The notes beneath the pieces were generated by a model. It was not told where the DNA came from and did no database searches. It saw only the letters and a list, made by a program, of their open reading frames with translations. This document shows positions 34,475 to 42,239 of a stretch of 64,000 nucleotides of DNA, piece after piece. This DNA is from Gemmatimonadaceae bacterium (lineage in GTDB: Bacteria > Gemmatimonadota > Gemmatimonadetes > Gemmatimonadales > Gemmatimonadaceae), in NCBI GenBank assembly GCA_025934775.1, contig JAICWO010000004.1:240724-304723 (forward strand), in the 5' to 3' direction. A program made the translations under genes and the position numbers. Position 1 is the first letter of the stretch, and every line of letters starts with the position of its first letter.

Positions 34475-35587
34475 ATGCGCTATCGCAAATCGACCCAGAT
34501 CAGCTTCCTCGCGGGCGCCGCCATCGCGGGCGTCGCGGTGGCGCTCGTCGGGTGCGCGCAGGTATCGCGGTCGGGCCTGGCGAGCGCGACGCCGTCGCTC
34601 GCGCCTTCGAGCAGTCTCTATAGTCTCGCCTCGAGCAGCGCCCGATCGACGACCATTTATGAATCTCGTACAATCTCGTTCGCCCTCGACCGCATCGATC
34701 AACGGGAGCTGCCGCTCGATCAGACGTATCGCCACTCGGCGACCGGCAAGGGCGTGACCGTATATGTCTTCGATGGTGGAATCTCCGACACACATCCGGA
34801 GCTCGCCGGCCGCGTGCGCGCCGGATTCTCCGGCTTCCCCGACGATCCCAAGATCTGCAACGCGCACGGCACCGCCGTCGCGGGAGCAATCGCCGGCGCC
34901 ACGCTCGGCGTCGCTCCGGAAGCCGAGATCGTCGATGTGAAGATGGTGCAGTGCGAGCGGCTGCGCGGCACGATCAAGGCGATCGTCGACGGGGCCAAGT
35001 GGGTCATCGAAGATCACAAGGCGCATCCTGGACCGGCGATCGCGAACTGGTCGTTCATCGCCGACACCTCTGGCCGGATCGCGGAGCTGGACACCGCCGT
35101 CGCCGAGCTGCGCGCGAACGGCATTCCGGTGATCGTCTCGGCGGGCAATCTCGAGGTCGATGCGTGTCACGTTTCACCCGGCAACTCGCCGGGCGCGATC
35201 GTCGTCGGCGCGTCGGCCGTGGCGAGTGTTCCGGGACCGGACAGCACGATGCATCTCATCGACCGCCGCTCACCGGGGACGGCGTACGGCCACTGCGTGG
35301 ATCTGTACGCGCCTGGCGACTCCGTGCTGCTGCCGAGCGTCGATCGCGACCTGCAGCCGATTACGCAGTTGTGGAATGGAACGTCGATGTCGGCTGGCTA
35401 CGTGAGCGGCGCGGCGGCGCTGTACCTCGAGACGCATCCCGATGCGACGCCCGACCAGGTCGCCAATGAGCTCGAGCGCACCGCGACGCTGAACGTGCTC
35501 GAGGATACGCGTAGCCCGATTTCGCGGATGCTGTACGTGGGAGCGCAGAGCATGCGGGTTGAGATGCGGACGGCGTCGCGGCGTTAG
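34475..35587 (+). CDS. S8 subtilase, predicted lipoprotein
   Basis: A 370-residue serine protease of the subtilisin superfamily, closest in pattern to the proteinase K-like group. The catalytic triad is visible: D100 in VTVYVFDGG, H131 in CNAHGTAVAGAIAG and S304 in NGTSMSAGYVSGAAALYL; an oxyanion-site region reads AIANWSF. The N terminus (AIAGVAVALVGC) is a lipobox with C27, so the enzyme is probably anchored in the cell envelope. Residues about 30-85 may be a short propeptide remnant (FALDRIDQRELPLDQ is the usual junction). A convergent small lipoprotein gene lies beyond a hairpin. Confidence 0.92.
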   Translation: MRYRKSTQISFLAGAAIAGVAVALVGCAQVSRSGLASATPSLAPSSSLYSLASSSARSTTIYESRTISFALDRIDQRELPLDQTYRHSATGKGVTVYVFDGGISDTHPELAGRVRAGFSGFPDDPKICNAHGTAVAGAIAGATLGVAPEAEIVDVKMVQCERLRGTIKAIVDGAKWVIEDHKAHPGPAIANWSFIADTSGRIAELDTAVAELRANGIPVIVSAGNLEVDACHVSPGNSPGAIVVGASAVASVPGPDSTMHLIDRRSPGTAYGHCVDLYAPGDSVLLPSVDRDLQPITQLWNGTSMSAGYVSGAAALYLETHPDATPDQVANELERTATLNVLEDTRSPISRMLYVGAQSMRVEMRTASRR

Positions 35588-35640
35588 CGCGGCATGGCGC
35601 CCACGAGGCCCGATTGCCACGCGTGCGTGGATCGCTTCAT

Positions 35641-35682
35641 CAACAACGCACATTCCTGGCGCCGGGAAAATGTGCGTCGTTG
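35641..35682. terminator. hairpin between convergent genes
   Basis: CAACAACGCACATT (35641-35654) pairs with AATGTGCGTCGTTG (35669-35682) with one mismatch; the loop contains the near-palindrome CCTGGCGCCGGG. It sits between the ends of the converging subtilase and lipoprotein genes and probably terminates both. Confidence 0.65.
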
Positions 35683-35695
35683 ACGAAACGAGCTG

Positions 35696-36166
35696 CTATG
35701 GCGTGAGCACAACCGGTAGAAGAAGCGTGTCCGCCACTCGGTCGTACGGAAATGCATTCTGCTGGGCGACGATCGTCGATGTCAACGCACTACCGCTCGG
35801 CGGCGCGATCTGCACGGCAATGCAGAGTTGGGGGCGAACCGTGCTTTGCCTGAATCGTATGATGTACGATCCGTCTGCATTCGATGTGCTCGTTACCGGA
35901 TCTCCGAGCTGCATCCCCGAGCAGTTGCCAATGAGAGTCGTGCCGGACTGATCGGAGTTGATCATGGTGAGGCGCAACTGCGCGCCGGCGACCGGAACGC
36001 CAGAGCGGTCCCGAACAGTGCCGATCACGAAAAGCGACTCGGCCATCGCCGTGGGCGTCGGCGGCAACAGTTGCTCGGACTTTTGACATGCGGCGGCGAT
36101 CGTCACAATCACGATTCCACCAATGACAGCCCCTCGTCGATACACCGCTAGAGATCCTCGATTCAT
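35696..36166 (-). CDS. small lipoprotein with carboxypeptidase-regulatory-like domain
   Basis: A 156-residue protein. The N terminus (AVIGGIVIVTIAAAC) is a lipoprotein signal with C27 as the lipidated residue. From about residue 46 an Ig-like beta-sandwich follows (FVIGTVRDRSGVPVAGAQLR, later SNADGSYIIRFRQ), the pattern of CarboxypepD_reg-like domains. GAGGTGA lies four bases before the ATG. Two further cysteines (GNCSG and QLCIAV) could form a disulfide. The function is unknown. It lies 29 bases downstream of the interrupted lipoprotein gene on the same strand and may form a two-gene unit with it. Confidence 0.75.
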   Translation of the reverse strand: MNRGSLAVYRRGAVIGGIVIVTIAAACQKSEQLLPPTPTAMAESLFVIGTVRDRSGVPVAGAQLRLTMINSDQSGTTLIGNCSGMQLGDPVTSTSNADGSYIIRFRQSTVRPQLCIAVQIAPPSGSALTSTIVAQQNAFPYDRVADTLLLPVVLTP

Positions 36167-36195
36167 TGCTCACCTCGTTGCGACTGTACCTGGGA

Positions 36196-37347
36196 CTAAT
36201 TGGTGCTCGGGGTCCATGCAAACCAGTAATTCGGATAGGACGGGTTTTCGACAAACGCCCACGCTCCGGTCGAGAAGCAATCGCCAGGGACCGATATGTT
36301 CAGCTCGGACCAGTAGCTCGGATCATCGTGGGCACCGGGGCTCGTGAGCGTTCCGCCCTGCATGACGTAAAGGCTCACTTGTCCGACGTCCACCGCTGGA
36401 ATACTCGGGCAACTCGGGCTATTAGCGTGATCGGCTACGCCGTAGCTCTCATGCATGGTCCAGCCGGAACTATCCGTCGGGGCGCCGCCTTGATTGGCAA
36501 TTTGCGTCGTTCCACAACTCGTCTGCTGCATGTTGTCGTACGACCCCGTCGAGAAATTATAGAAGAACACGTTCCAGCAATCGTAGTCGGTCGGGCCCAA
36601 CGAGAAGTTTGTGGGCTGCACGACCATAAAATAGACGGAGTGCAGCTTTCCCCATTCGTCGTACTGAGATCGCACGTAGTGCGAACTGAAGGTTGAATTG
36701 GCAGAGATATCGTAATACCGCGTGAACGTTACCGCGTTGCACCAGTCCCAAAGGCCAATGGCGTCATTGGGCGGGCTGCCGACATACGCCGCCCCGATCC
36801 AGTGGATCGTCGTGACCTCCCAGCACGAGCCACCCGGAGCCAGTGTCGTGGGTGCGTAGATCTTTGAGTTGTTGCTGTAGCCGGGCGGTATGTCAATTTC
36901 CGGCCGTGCGTCATTACGGGCGTACACACCGCGCCCGGCGTAAAGAAACCACCCTCGATGCACGCCGGTTGACGTCAGCGCCGGTGCGCCTGCGCCGGCC
37001 CGAGCCCGCGCGCGGAGGGTCGACGCGAGTATCAGCCCGCGGGTCGTCGGGATTGCTCGCTCGACGAGGGACGTCGAGCGAATTGCGACGATGTCCGCCG
37101 GCGGAGCGGTTCCCGGGCCATCGACGGACGGGTCATACGGCAGGATGTCGCCGGTCAGAATCTCGCCTTGTGCTACTCTTGTTCCGCGAGGCAAGAAATG
37201 AGTGGTGGGCGCCGCAATCGCGCTTCGGCGGGATTGCGTCTAAGGCGATAGGACTCGACCGGAATCGGATCCGTTGCTGCAGGCTGCAGCAAGTCCCATG
37301 AGCGCCGTCCGGACAAGGACGGAACGAGAACGCCGGTACGCTTTCAT
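36196..37347 (-). pseudogene. lipoprotein gene interrupted by an in-frame TAG
   Basis: From the ATG at 37347 the frame encodes a lipoprotein signal (VLVRTALMGLAAAC, C23) and then meets TAG at 37242-37240 (codon 36). The same frame reopens at once and runs to 36196 with about 345 sensible residues rich in Trp, Tyr, Ser and Cys (for example SCWEVTTIHWIGAAYVG and SGWTMHESYGVADHA). Read alone, the downstream part would need a TTG start at 37194 and would lack an export signal, so a nonsense mutation or base error in one gene is the simplest reading. I do not recognise the mature domain. GC content is visibly lower than in neighbours, suggesting acquisition. Confidence 0.65.
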
Positions 37348-37685
37348 ATGAGCGAGAGACTCCGGCGGCGCCGCATCGAGCGGTTCGATGCATGTGTGGA
37401 TTCGTAGCTCGCCGGCACCGACGAGCGAAGCGCATCGACAACTGCGGAGCGCCGCGCATTGTGAATGCTCAGCCGACATCGCTGGCTTGATTTTGGCAAG
37501 ATTAACAATATACCACCATAATTATAGCATTCGTGATCGCGCATGCACTCGGCCAAAGAGCCGAACCAAGCTGCGTATATCAGCACGGTAACCGGGGTGG
37601 CGCGACCGGCCTGCGTCGAAACTCGCATCCGTAGGGGCGCGCGTGTTTCGTTGGATTGTGACCGCCCGCTGTCGCGGTATCTGAA
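37348..37685. other. intergenic region with an AT-rich core
   Basis: These 338 bases lie between the interrupted lipoprotein gene and the TIM-barrel gene, both on the minus strand. No frame here looks protein-coding. The part at 37485-37530 is strongly AT-rich and holds the promoter-like element listed separately. Confidence 0.6.
37521..37529 (-). promoter_or_regulatory. extended -10 promoter element
   Basis: The minus strand reads TGCTATAAT, a consensus extended -10 (TGnTATAAT). No good -35 is present 17 bases upstream, which extended -10 promoters tolerate. It would start transcription about 165 bases before the interrupted lipoprotein gene. Confidence 0.55.
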
Positions 37686-38516
37686 TTACCGGCCGGCCAG
37701 AACCGGCGCGTAGACTGCGTTCGCGAACCCCACCGCCGCAGCCACCGCGCTCACGTTCTTCCCTTCCCCGATCGCACGCATCTCGATCGAGATCCACCTG
37801 TCATACCGGATCTCGCTCAATGCGCGCGCCGCGGCGGCGTGATCTGACTCTGCCCCGAGGGGCTGGAGGTTGGGCTCGCTCGCGTGAAAGTGGCCGATGA
37901 ACTCGGCCGCGTCGCGAATCGCGCGCGCTGGATCGTCGCCGCTCATCGTGACGCCGCCCATGTCGAGGTTCACCCGTATGGCGGGATTCGATACGCGCCG
38001 GCAGAGCTCCACCGCGTCCGCGGTCGTCGTGATGAAATCACAACCGTATGCCGCGGGATTTGCCTCGATGCAGATCACGGCGCCGTGCTGCTGCGCGTGC
38101 TCACCGAGCGCCGTGAAGAATGCCTCCGCCACCTTCATCGCATCGGTTGTCGACATGTCGCCGCGCGCGCGATTTTTGGGCGAGCCGAATACGAACGTCT
38201 TCGCGCCGAGTCCGGCGCCGAGGTGGACGATGCCCTTGAGATACTCGAGGAGCGCCGCGCGGCTCGATTCCTCGCCGAACAGTTGAAGGTCGGGCCGGCC
38301 GAACAGCAGCGCCTGCATCGCGATGATCTCGAGCCCGCGATGCTCCCACGACTTGCGATACGCGGCGATGTCGGCGAGCGACGCCCGGATTGGATTCTCC
38401 TTCCATTTGGTCGGCGCGATCTCGACGCCGCTCACGCCGGCCGCCCCGAGAACAGTCGAGACGGAGGCGTCCTCGGCGGGCTCCCAGGCAATGTTCGAGA
38501 TGGCGAGGCGGGTCAT
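37686..38516 (-). CDS. sugar phosphate isomerase/epimerase-like TIM barrel
   Basis: A 276-residue protein of the xylose-isomerase-like TIM-barrel superfamily (AP_endonuc_2). Evidence: RLAISNIAWEPAED at the first strand, GVEIAPTKW, the ICIEANP strand with a metal-binding glutamate, IRVNLDMGG with an aspartate, GHFHASEPN with the histidine pair, and a final ISIEMR glutamate, matching the metal-ligand positions of this family. The substrate is not evident; the neighbours suggest sugar metabolism for a glycan or glycolipid. It is the last gene of a four-gene minus-strand run, separated from the epimerase-like gene by an AT-rich spacer. Confidence 0.85.
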   Translation of the reverse strand: MTRLAISNIAWEPAEDASVSTVLGAAGVSGVEIAPTKWKENPIRASLADIAAYRKSWEHRGLEIIAMQALLFGRPDLQLFGEESSRAALLEYLKGIVHLGAGLGAKTFVFGSPKNRARGDMSTTDAMKVAEAFFTALGEHAQQHGAVICIEANPAAYGCDFITTTADAVELCRRVSNPAIRVNLDMGGVTMSGDDPARAIRDAAEFIGHFHASEPNLQPLGAESDHAAAARALSEIRYDRWISIEMRAIGEGKNVSAVAAAVGFANAVYAPVLAGR

Positions 38517-38564
38517 GACGATGTTGATACCTGTTTTATAATTCTATTTATAGAACAATTCGAT
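38517..38564 (-). promoter_or_regulatory. AT-rich spacer with small palindrome before the TIM-barrel gene
   Basis: The 48-base gap between two genes of one run is AT-rich and includes the inverted repeat TTCTATAAATAGAA followed by TTATAAAA. It could be an internal promoter or an unstructured ribosome landing site; a similar spacer precedes glgX. Confidence 0.4.
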
Positions 38565-39347
38565 TCATGACGACACCCGCTGGACCTGCACGAAGTTCTT
38601 GATGCCGGCCAGCACCTGATCCCTGCTCTCGAGGTACGGCGCCGTGCCGCCAAACAGCTCGGCGTAGCGCGTGCGGACGTCGTACCTGGCCGGCGACGGG
38701 GCGACTTCGTTCGAGAACTCTATATCGAATGCCGCGCGCACGACGTCCGCGACACTCACGGGTTCGGTAGCCAGATGCACGAGCGGCAGCTCCGCCCCGA
38801 GCGCCACCTCGATGTCGCGCCAGAGCCGATCCAGGCCGTAGAACTGGAAGACGCCGCGCGAGTCGATCTTCTCGGTTCCGTTGTCGTGCAGAAAATCGTA
38901 AATCACGTTTTTCTTGAGGCCTGTGCCGTAGAGGCCGGGCAGGCGCACGACGAGTGTGTCGAACCGGCTCGCGATGACCTCCTCGAGCATGCGCCGATTG
39001 CGACCGTACGCGTGCAGGCCGCTGAGCGGCGCCGGCGAATCCTCATCTACACCGACGGGGTTCGCGAATACGTCGACGGTCGAGATGAGCACGAACTTCT
39101 GCGCGTCCACGTCCTCGAGCGCGCGCAGCAGCCGGTCGATGTTCGCCAGATCGGCATCGGGATCCTTGTTCGCCTTCCACTTCTCGGCGGGCGCCCCGGC
39201 GCAGACGATGAGATCGAAGTTGCGGTCGCTGATCGTCTCGATGTTCGCGGAGTTGAACCGCTCGTCGAACGTGCGCTGCCGCGCGAGGTTGCTTCCGACG
39301 AATCCGGTGTAGCCGATGAGCGCCGAGCAGTCGAACGCGTCGGCCAT
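38565..39347 (-). CDS. NAD-dependent epimerase/dehydratase-like protein
   Basis: A 260-residue Rossmann-fold protein of the extended short-chain dehydrogenase type. The N-terminal dinucleotide loop is GYTGFVGSNLARQ (GxxGxxG), followed by FVLISTVDVFANP, the YGRNRR segment that places a tyrosine and lysine-like arginine at the active-site position (YxxxK becomes YxxxR), and VRLPGLYGTGLKKN. The YxxxR departure suggests altered or lost catalysis. The start codon directly abuts the stop of the upstream glycosyltransferase (TAG then ATG). It is probably involved in making or modifying a nucleotide sugar for the adjacent transferases. Confidence 0.8.
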   Translation of the reverse strand: MADAFDCSALIGYTGFVGSNLARQRTFDERFNSANIETISDRNFDLIVCAGAPAEKWKANKDPDADLANIDRLLRALEDVDAQKFVLISTVDVFANPVGVDEDSPAPLSGLHAYGRNRRMLEEVIASRFDTLVVRLPGLYGTGLKKNVIYDFLHDNGTEKIDSRGVFQFYGLDRLWRDIEVALGAELPLVHLATEPVSVADVVRAAFDIEFSNEVAPSPARYDVRTRYAELFGGTAPYLESRDQVLAGIKNFVQVQRVSS

Positions 39348-40136
39348 CTATGGATTCCACTTTCCGCGCGCGGCGGCGAGCAGAGTGCGCATGATCTTCA
39401 GATTGCCCTTGATTGGACTGATCTTGGTCGGCGTCTTGCCGGATTCCGGGTACGCGCGCGTGACCGGCGTCTCGATCACCCGAAAGCCGAGCCGCGCGGC
39501 GCGAATGGCAAGATAGTAATGGAGCTCGTAGCCGACGAAGACCTCGCGCAGCGGCTGCACGCGCGGATCGCCGAGCAGGCGACGGCTGTAGGCGCGAAAA
39601 CCGTTGGTCGTGTCGGTGTAGCGCGTGCGCGCGGCGAACGAGATGAGCGGCGCGTGCAGCAGCTTGACGCCGATCGTGCGGCTCAGCGGCGTGTTCACAC
39701 CCCGGCCGCCTGCGATGTAGCGCGATCCCTGTACGTGATCGTACCCCTCGTCGAGCAGCGCGATGAACCGCGGGATCGCCGTGTAGTCGTCCTTCCCGTT
39801 TCCGTCGATGACGACGAGGCCCTCGTAGCCCTCATCGAGCATGAACGCGATCGCCATGCGCATCTGCGCGCTGAGCTTTCCGGGACCGCGCTTCACGAGC
39901 AGCGCGCGAAGGCGGAATTCGCCGAGCGTGTCGAGCGCGAGCGAGCCATCGCTGCTCCCCCCGTCGGCGACGAGGATGTCGATCTGATCGGCGAGCGGCG
40001 CCATGCCGCGGAGCTGCCCGCGCACGCGCTCGCCTTCGTTGATGCAGAAGACGGCCACGCAGTACCGGTGGCGCTTGGGAGCGAAGACGTGGCGTTCGTG
40101 CGCCGGTACGCCCGGCGCGGCGGGAACGAGGGTCAC
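39348..40136 (-). CDS. family 2 glycosyltransferase
   Basis: A 262-residue soluble GT-A fold protein. It shows the nucleotide-sugar strand YCVAVFCINEGERVRGQL, DILVADGGSSDGSL, the metal-binding region VVIDGNGKDD, and the acceptor region TDTTNGFRAYSRRLL. The pattern is like dolichol-phosphate-mannose synthase relatives. The start is a GTG at 40136, immediately after the stop of the upstream transferase, with only one base between. It presumably transfers a sugar to a polyprenyl phosphate or glycan; donor and acceptor are unknown. Confidence 0.85.
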   Translation of the reverse strand: MTLVPAAPGVPAHERHVFAPKRHRYCVAVFCINEGERVRGQLRGMAPLADQIDILVADGGSSDGSLALDTLGEFRLRALLVKRGPGKLSAQMRMAIAFMLDEGYEGLVVIDGNGKDDYTAIPRFIALLDEGYDHVQGSRYIAGGRGVNTPLSRTIGVKLLHAPLISFAARTRYTDTTNGFRAYSRRLLGDPRVQPLREVFVGYELHYYLAIRAARLGFRVIETPVTRAYPESGKTPTKISPIKGNLKIMRTLLAAARGKWNP

Positions 40137-40137
40137 G

Positions 40138-41088
40138 CTACGTGGACTGCACCACGTTCTTGCGCTCTTCGCGGAGCAGCACGGAGCTCGTGTGCTCCTC
40201 GCGCACGTAGTACGCCGGCCGGTCGCGCATGCGGCGCGAGAGTCCCGCGACGTACTCGCCGACGAGCGCGAGCATCAACGCGAGCACGAGGAACATCGCC
40301 GCGTCGTGGAGCGGCGCCCCGTTCCCGGCCGTCCCCGTGTGTACCAAGGCGATCGCGAGGTTCACGATCGCGAGCAGCACGCCGAACCAGATCACGGTGC
40401 GCAGCGGGTGCGTGGTGTGATCCATGATCATGGCGCGGGCGAGATTCACCGCTTCGCGTTTGGGGCGCACCGGCGTCTCGCCCGTGCGGTTGATCGGCGC
40501 GTAGGGGAGCGGCTCCTTGCGAAAGCCGATGTACGACGTGAGCAGCCGCAGGTACTGATCGGGCCCGCGGATCTGCGTGATCGCGTTCACGACCTGCCGG
40601 CTCATGCAGCGAAACTGCGTTGAGTCTCTTGGTATACCAGCTTTGACAATAGAGTTTATGTACCAATAGAAGAGCCGCGCGCCCGCGCGGTACCAGACCG
40701 GCTCGGCCTTGCGGTGCAGCCGCACGCCGTAGACGATGTCCGCCTCGGCTCGCGCGCGCTCGAAGAACCGCGGGACGAGCGCGGGCGGGTCGGTGTTCGG
40801 CATCATGACGATCACGTAGTCGCCGATCGCCACGTCCAGCCCCGCCGCGATCGCCGTCTCCTCGCCGAAGTGGCGCGACAGCCGCAGGAAGCGCACGAAG
40901 TCGTACTCGCGAAGCATCGCCCGCACGTGCCCCACGGTCTCCTCGGGCGCGCCGTCGTCGACGAGGATGATCTCATAGTGCGACACGAGCTCGCGCACGA
41001 CCTCGACCGTCTCGCGGACGAACGCTTCGACCGCGGCGGGCGTGTCCTGCTCCAGCGGGGCAACGATGCTGAGGAGCGATTCGATCAT
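40138..41088 (-). CDS. membrane-bound family 2 glycosyltransferase
   Basis: About 316 residues. The N-terminal GT-A domain has LLSIVAPLEQD, EIILVDDGAPEET, RFLRLSRHFGEETAIAAGLD and MMPNTDPPAL; two C-terminal membrane helices (TVIWFGVLLAIVNLAIALVH and FLVLALMLALVGEYVAGLSR) anchor it, as in polyprenyl-phosphate sugar transferases of the GtrB/ArnC type. At the usual DxD position the sequence is NTD, so the first aspartate is replaced. I chose the ATG at 41088; a TTG at 41109 is possible. It is the first gene of the four-gene sugar run. An AT-rich codon patch encodes YINSIVKAGIPRDS. Confidence 0.85.
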   Translation of the reverse strand: MIESLLSIVAPLEQDTPAAVEAFVRETVEVVRELVSHYEIILVDDGAPEETVGHVRAMLREYDFVRFLRLSRHFGEETAIAAGLDVAIGDYVIVMMPNTDPPALVPRFFERARAEADIVYGVRLHRKAEPVWYRAGARLFYWYINSIVKAGIPRDSTQFRCMSRQVVNAITQIRGPDQYLRLLTSYIGFRKEPLPYAPINRTGETPVRPKREAVNLARAMIMDHTTHPLRTVIWFGVLLAIVNLAIALVHTGTAGNGAPLHDAAMFLVLALMLALVGEYVAGLSRRMRDRPAYYVREEHTSSVLLREERKNVVQST

Positions 41089-41194
41089 GGCGTGTGAAGG
41101 ACGAAACAACCGGCGGCGCTGTCACGCCCGCGCCCGCTGGCCGCCGGAGGACGGAGGCGCGAAGGCAGCGTCGGCGGTATCTTGAACCGGTGTG

Positions 41195-41635
41195 ATGACC
41201 CGTCCGCCCAATGTACCGATCCATCTCGACGAGCTCCGTCGCACCGCGGCGCGTGTCGCGCGCGATGCCGGTTATCGGCTCGTCGTGCTGTTTGGAAGCA
41301 CGGCGCGTGGGGAAGCGTCGGCGCGCGATGTCGATCTCGGCATCGAGACTGTCGGCAGCGCCCACTCGCTCGACGTGGTCGATTCACACGCTCGGTTCGC
41401 CGCGGCTGCTGGTGGCGGAAATTTTGATATCGTCGACTTGCGACGTGCGAACCCGGTCCTGCTGATGGCGGTCGCCCGCGATGGCATCCCGCTGTTCGAG
41501 GAATGCGGCGTCGAATTCGCCAACTTTGCGTCGCTCGCCATGAGGAGGTACGCCGATACGAAGAAATTCCGCGACGCGGTGCGCGAGGATCTGCGGGAAT
41601 TCTCTCGGCGCGCTTCGGCTGAAAAACAGCCATGA
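41195..41635 (+). CDS. mntA: MntA-like minimal nucleotidyltransferase antitoxin
   Basis: A 146-residue protein with the minimal nucleotidyltransferase motif: G34-S35 in VVLFGSTARGE and D45-V-D47 in ARDVDLGIE. In characterised MntA/HepT (type VII) systems the nucleotidyltransferase AMPylates and silences the HEPN toxin. The spacing here is GS-x9-DxD, one residue shorter than the usual GS-x10-DxD. The stop overlaps the HEPN start as ATGA. I chose the ATG at 41195; a GTG one codon earlier is possible. It is divergent from the glycosyltransferase run across about 106 bases. Confidence 0.85.
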   Translation: MTRPPNVPIHLDELRRTAARVARDAGYRLVVLFGSTARGEASARDVDLGIETVGSAHSLDVVDSHARFAAAAGGGNFDIVDLRRANPVLLMAVARDGIPLFEECGVEFANFASLAMRRYADTKKFRDAVREDLREFSRRASAEKQP

Positions 41636-42069
41636 CACCGCTCGACGTCGCGATCGTGCATCGGAAGCTGCGGCGCATCAGAGCTAATGTCGACGCGCTG
41701 CAGAACGCAGTCGCCTCCATTGAGATCGAACGGTTCCGCGCGGACGAGCTGCGCCGCCGCGCCGTCGAACGGCTACTTCAAGAAACGATCGACGCGGCGG
41801 TGGACGTCAACAATCATCTGCTGCGAGGCATGTCCCGGACGCCGGCAGAAGATTATTACTCGAGTTTCATCGAACTCGGCCGAGCCGGCGTGCTCGAGCC
41901 AAGTCTTGCGACCGCGCTCGCTCCTGCCGCGGGCCTGCGGAATCGAATCGTTCACGAGTACGAGGAGCTCGACGACGCGATCGTGCTGCAGGCGGCCCAA
42001 TCCAAGCCCGCCATCCTCACTGAGTACGTCGCGGCGATCGAGCGCTTCCTCGAAGATCGCGCCGACTAA
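41632..42069 (+). CDS. hepT: HepT-like HEPN-domain toxin
   Basis: A 145-residue all-helical HEPN protein. The RNase motif R-x4-H-x-Y is intact: R103, H108 and Y110 in LRNRIVHEYEEL. Upstream helices (VHRKLRRIRANVDALQNAV, then ETIDAAVDVNNHLLR) match the HepT/DUF86 pattern. HepT toxins cleave or process RNA, including tRNA ends, and are held inactive by AMPylation from MntA, encoded just upstream with overlapping codons. The tyrosine in the motif is the residue modified in known systems. An imperfect hairpin lies 12 bases after the stop. Confidence 0.87.
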   Translation: MTPLDVAIVHRKLRRIRANVDALQNAVASIEIERFRADELRRRAVERLLQETIDAAVDVNNHLLRGMSRTPAEDYYSSFIELGRAGVLEPSLATALAPAAGLRNRIVHEYEELDDAIVLQAAQSKPAILTEYVAAIERFLEDRAD

Positions 42070-42081
42070 TCCGTCTCCGCT

Positions 42082-42116
42082 GTCCGGCCGTGGGACGCTC
42101 CATCCCACCCGCGGAC
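42082..42116. terminator. hairpin after the mntA-hepT pair
   Basis: GTCCGGCCGTGGGA (42082-42095) pairs with TCCCACCCGCGGAC (42103-42116) apart from a three-base internal mismatch, around a seven-base loop. It lies 12 bases after the hepT stop and separates the pair from the ADOP permease; no T-run follows. Confidence 0.5.
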
Positions 42117-42239
42117 GGTCGCGCCCCACCAGTGCGTGCGGGCAAAGCGGGTAAGTCCTTCGACTACAAGCGCTTTCACGCCGACAACCCAAGGCACGAA
42201 TCGTCCATGGACCGCCGTGGTTTCCTCACCGGCTCGGTC

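Noticed and set aside
38775-40427. Plus-strand open frame of 550 residues opposite the sugar operon
   Set aside because: Its composition is shadow-like and the minus strand holds recognisable glycosyltransferase and epimerase-like genes.
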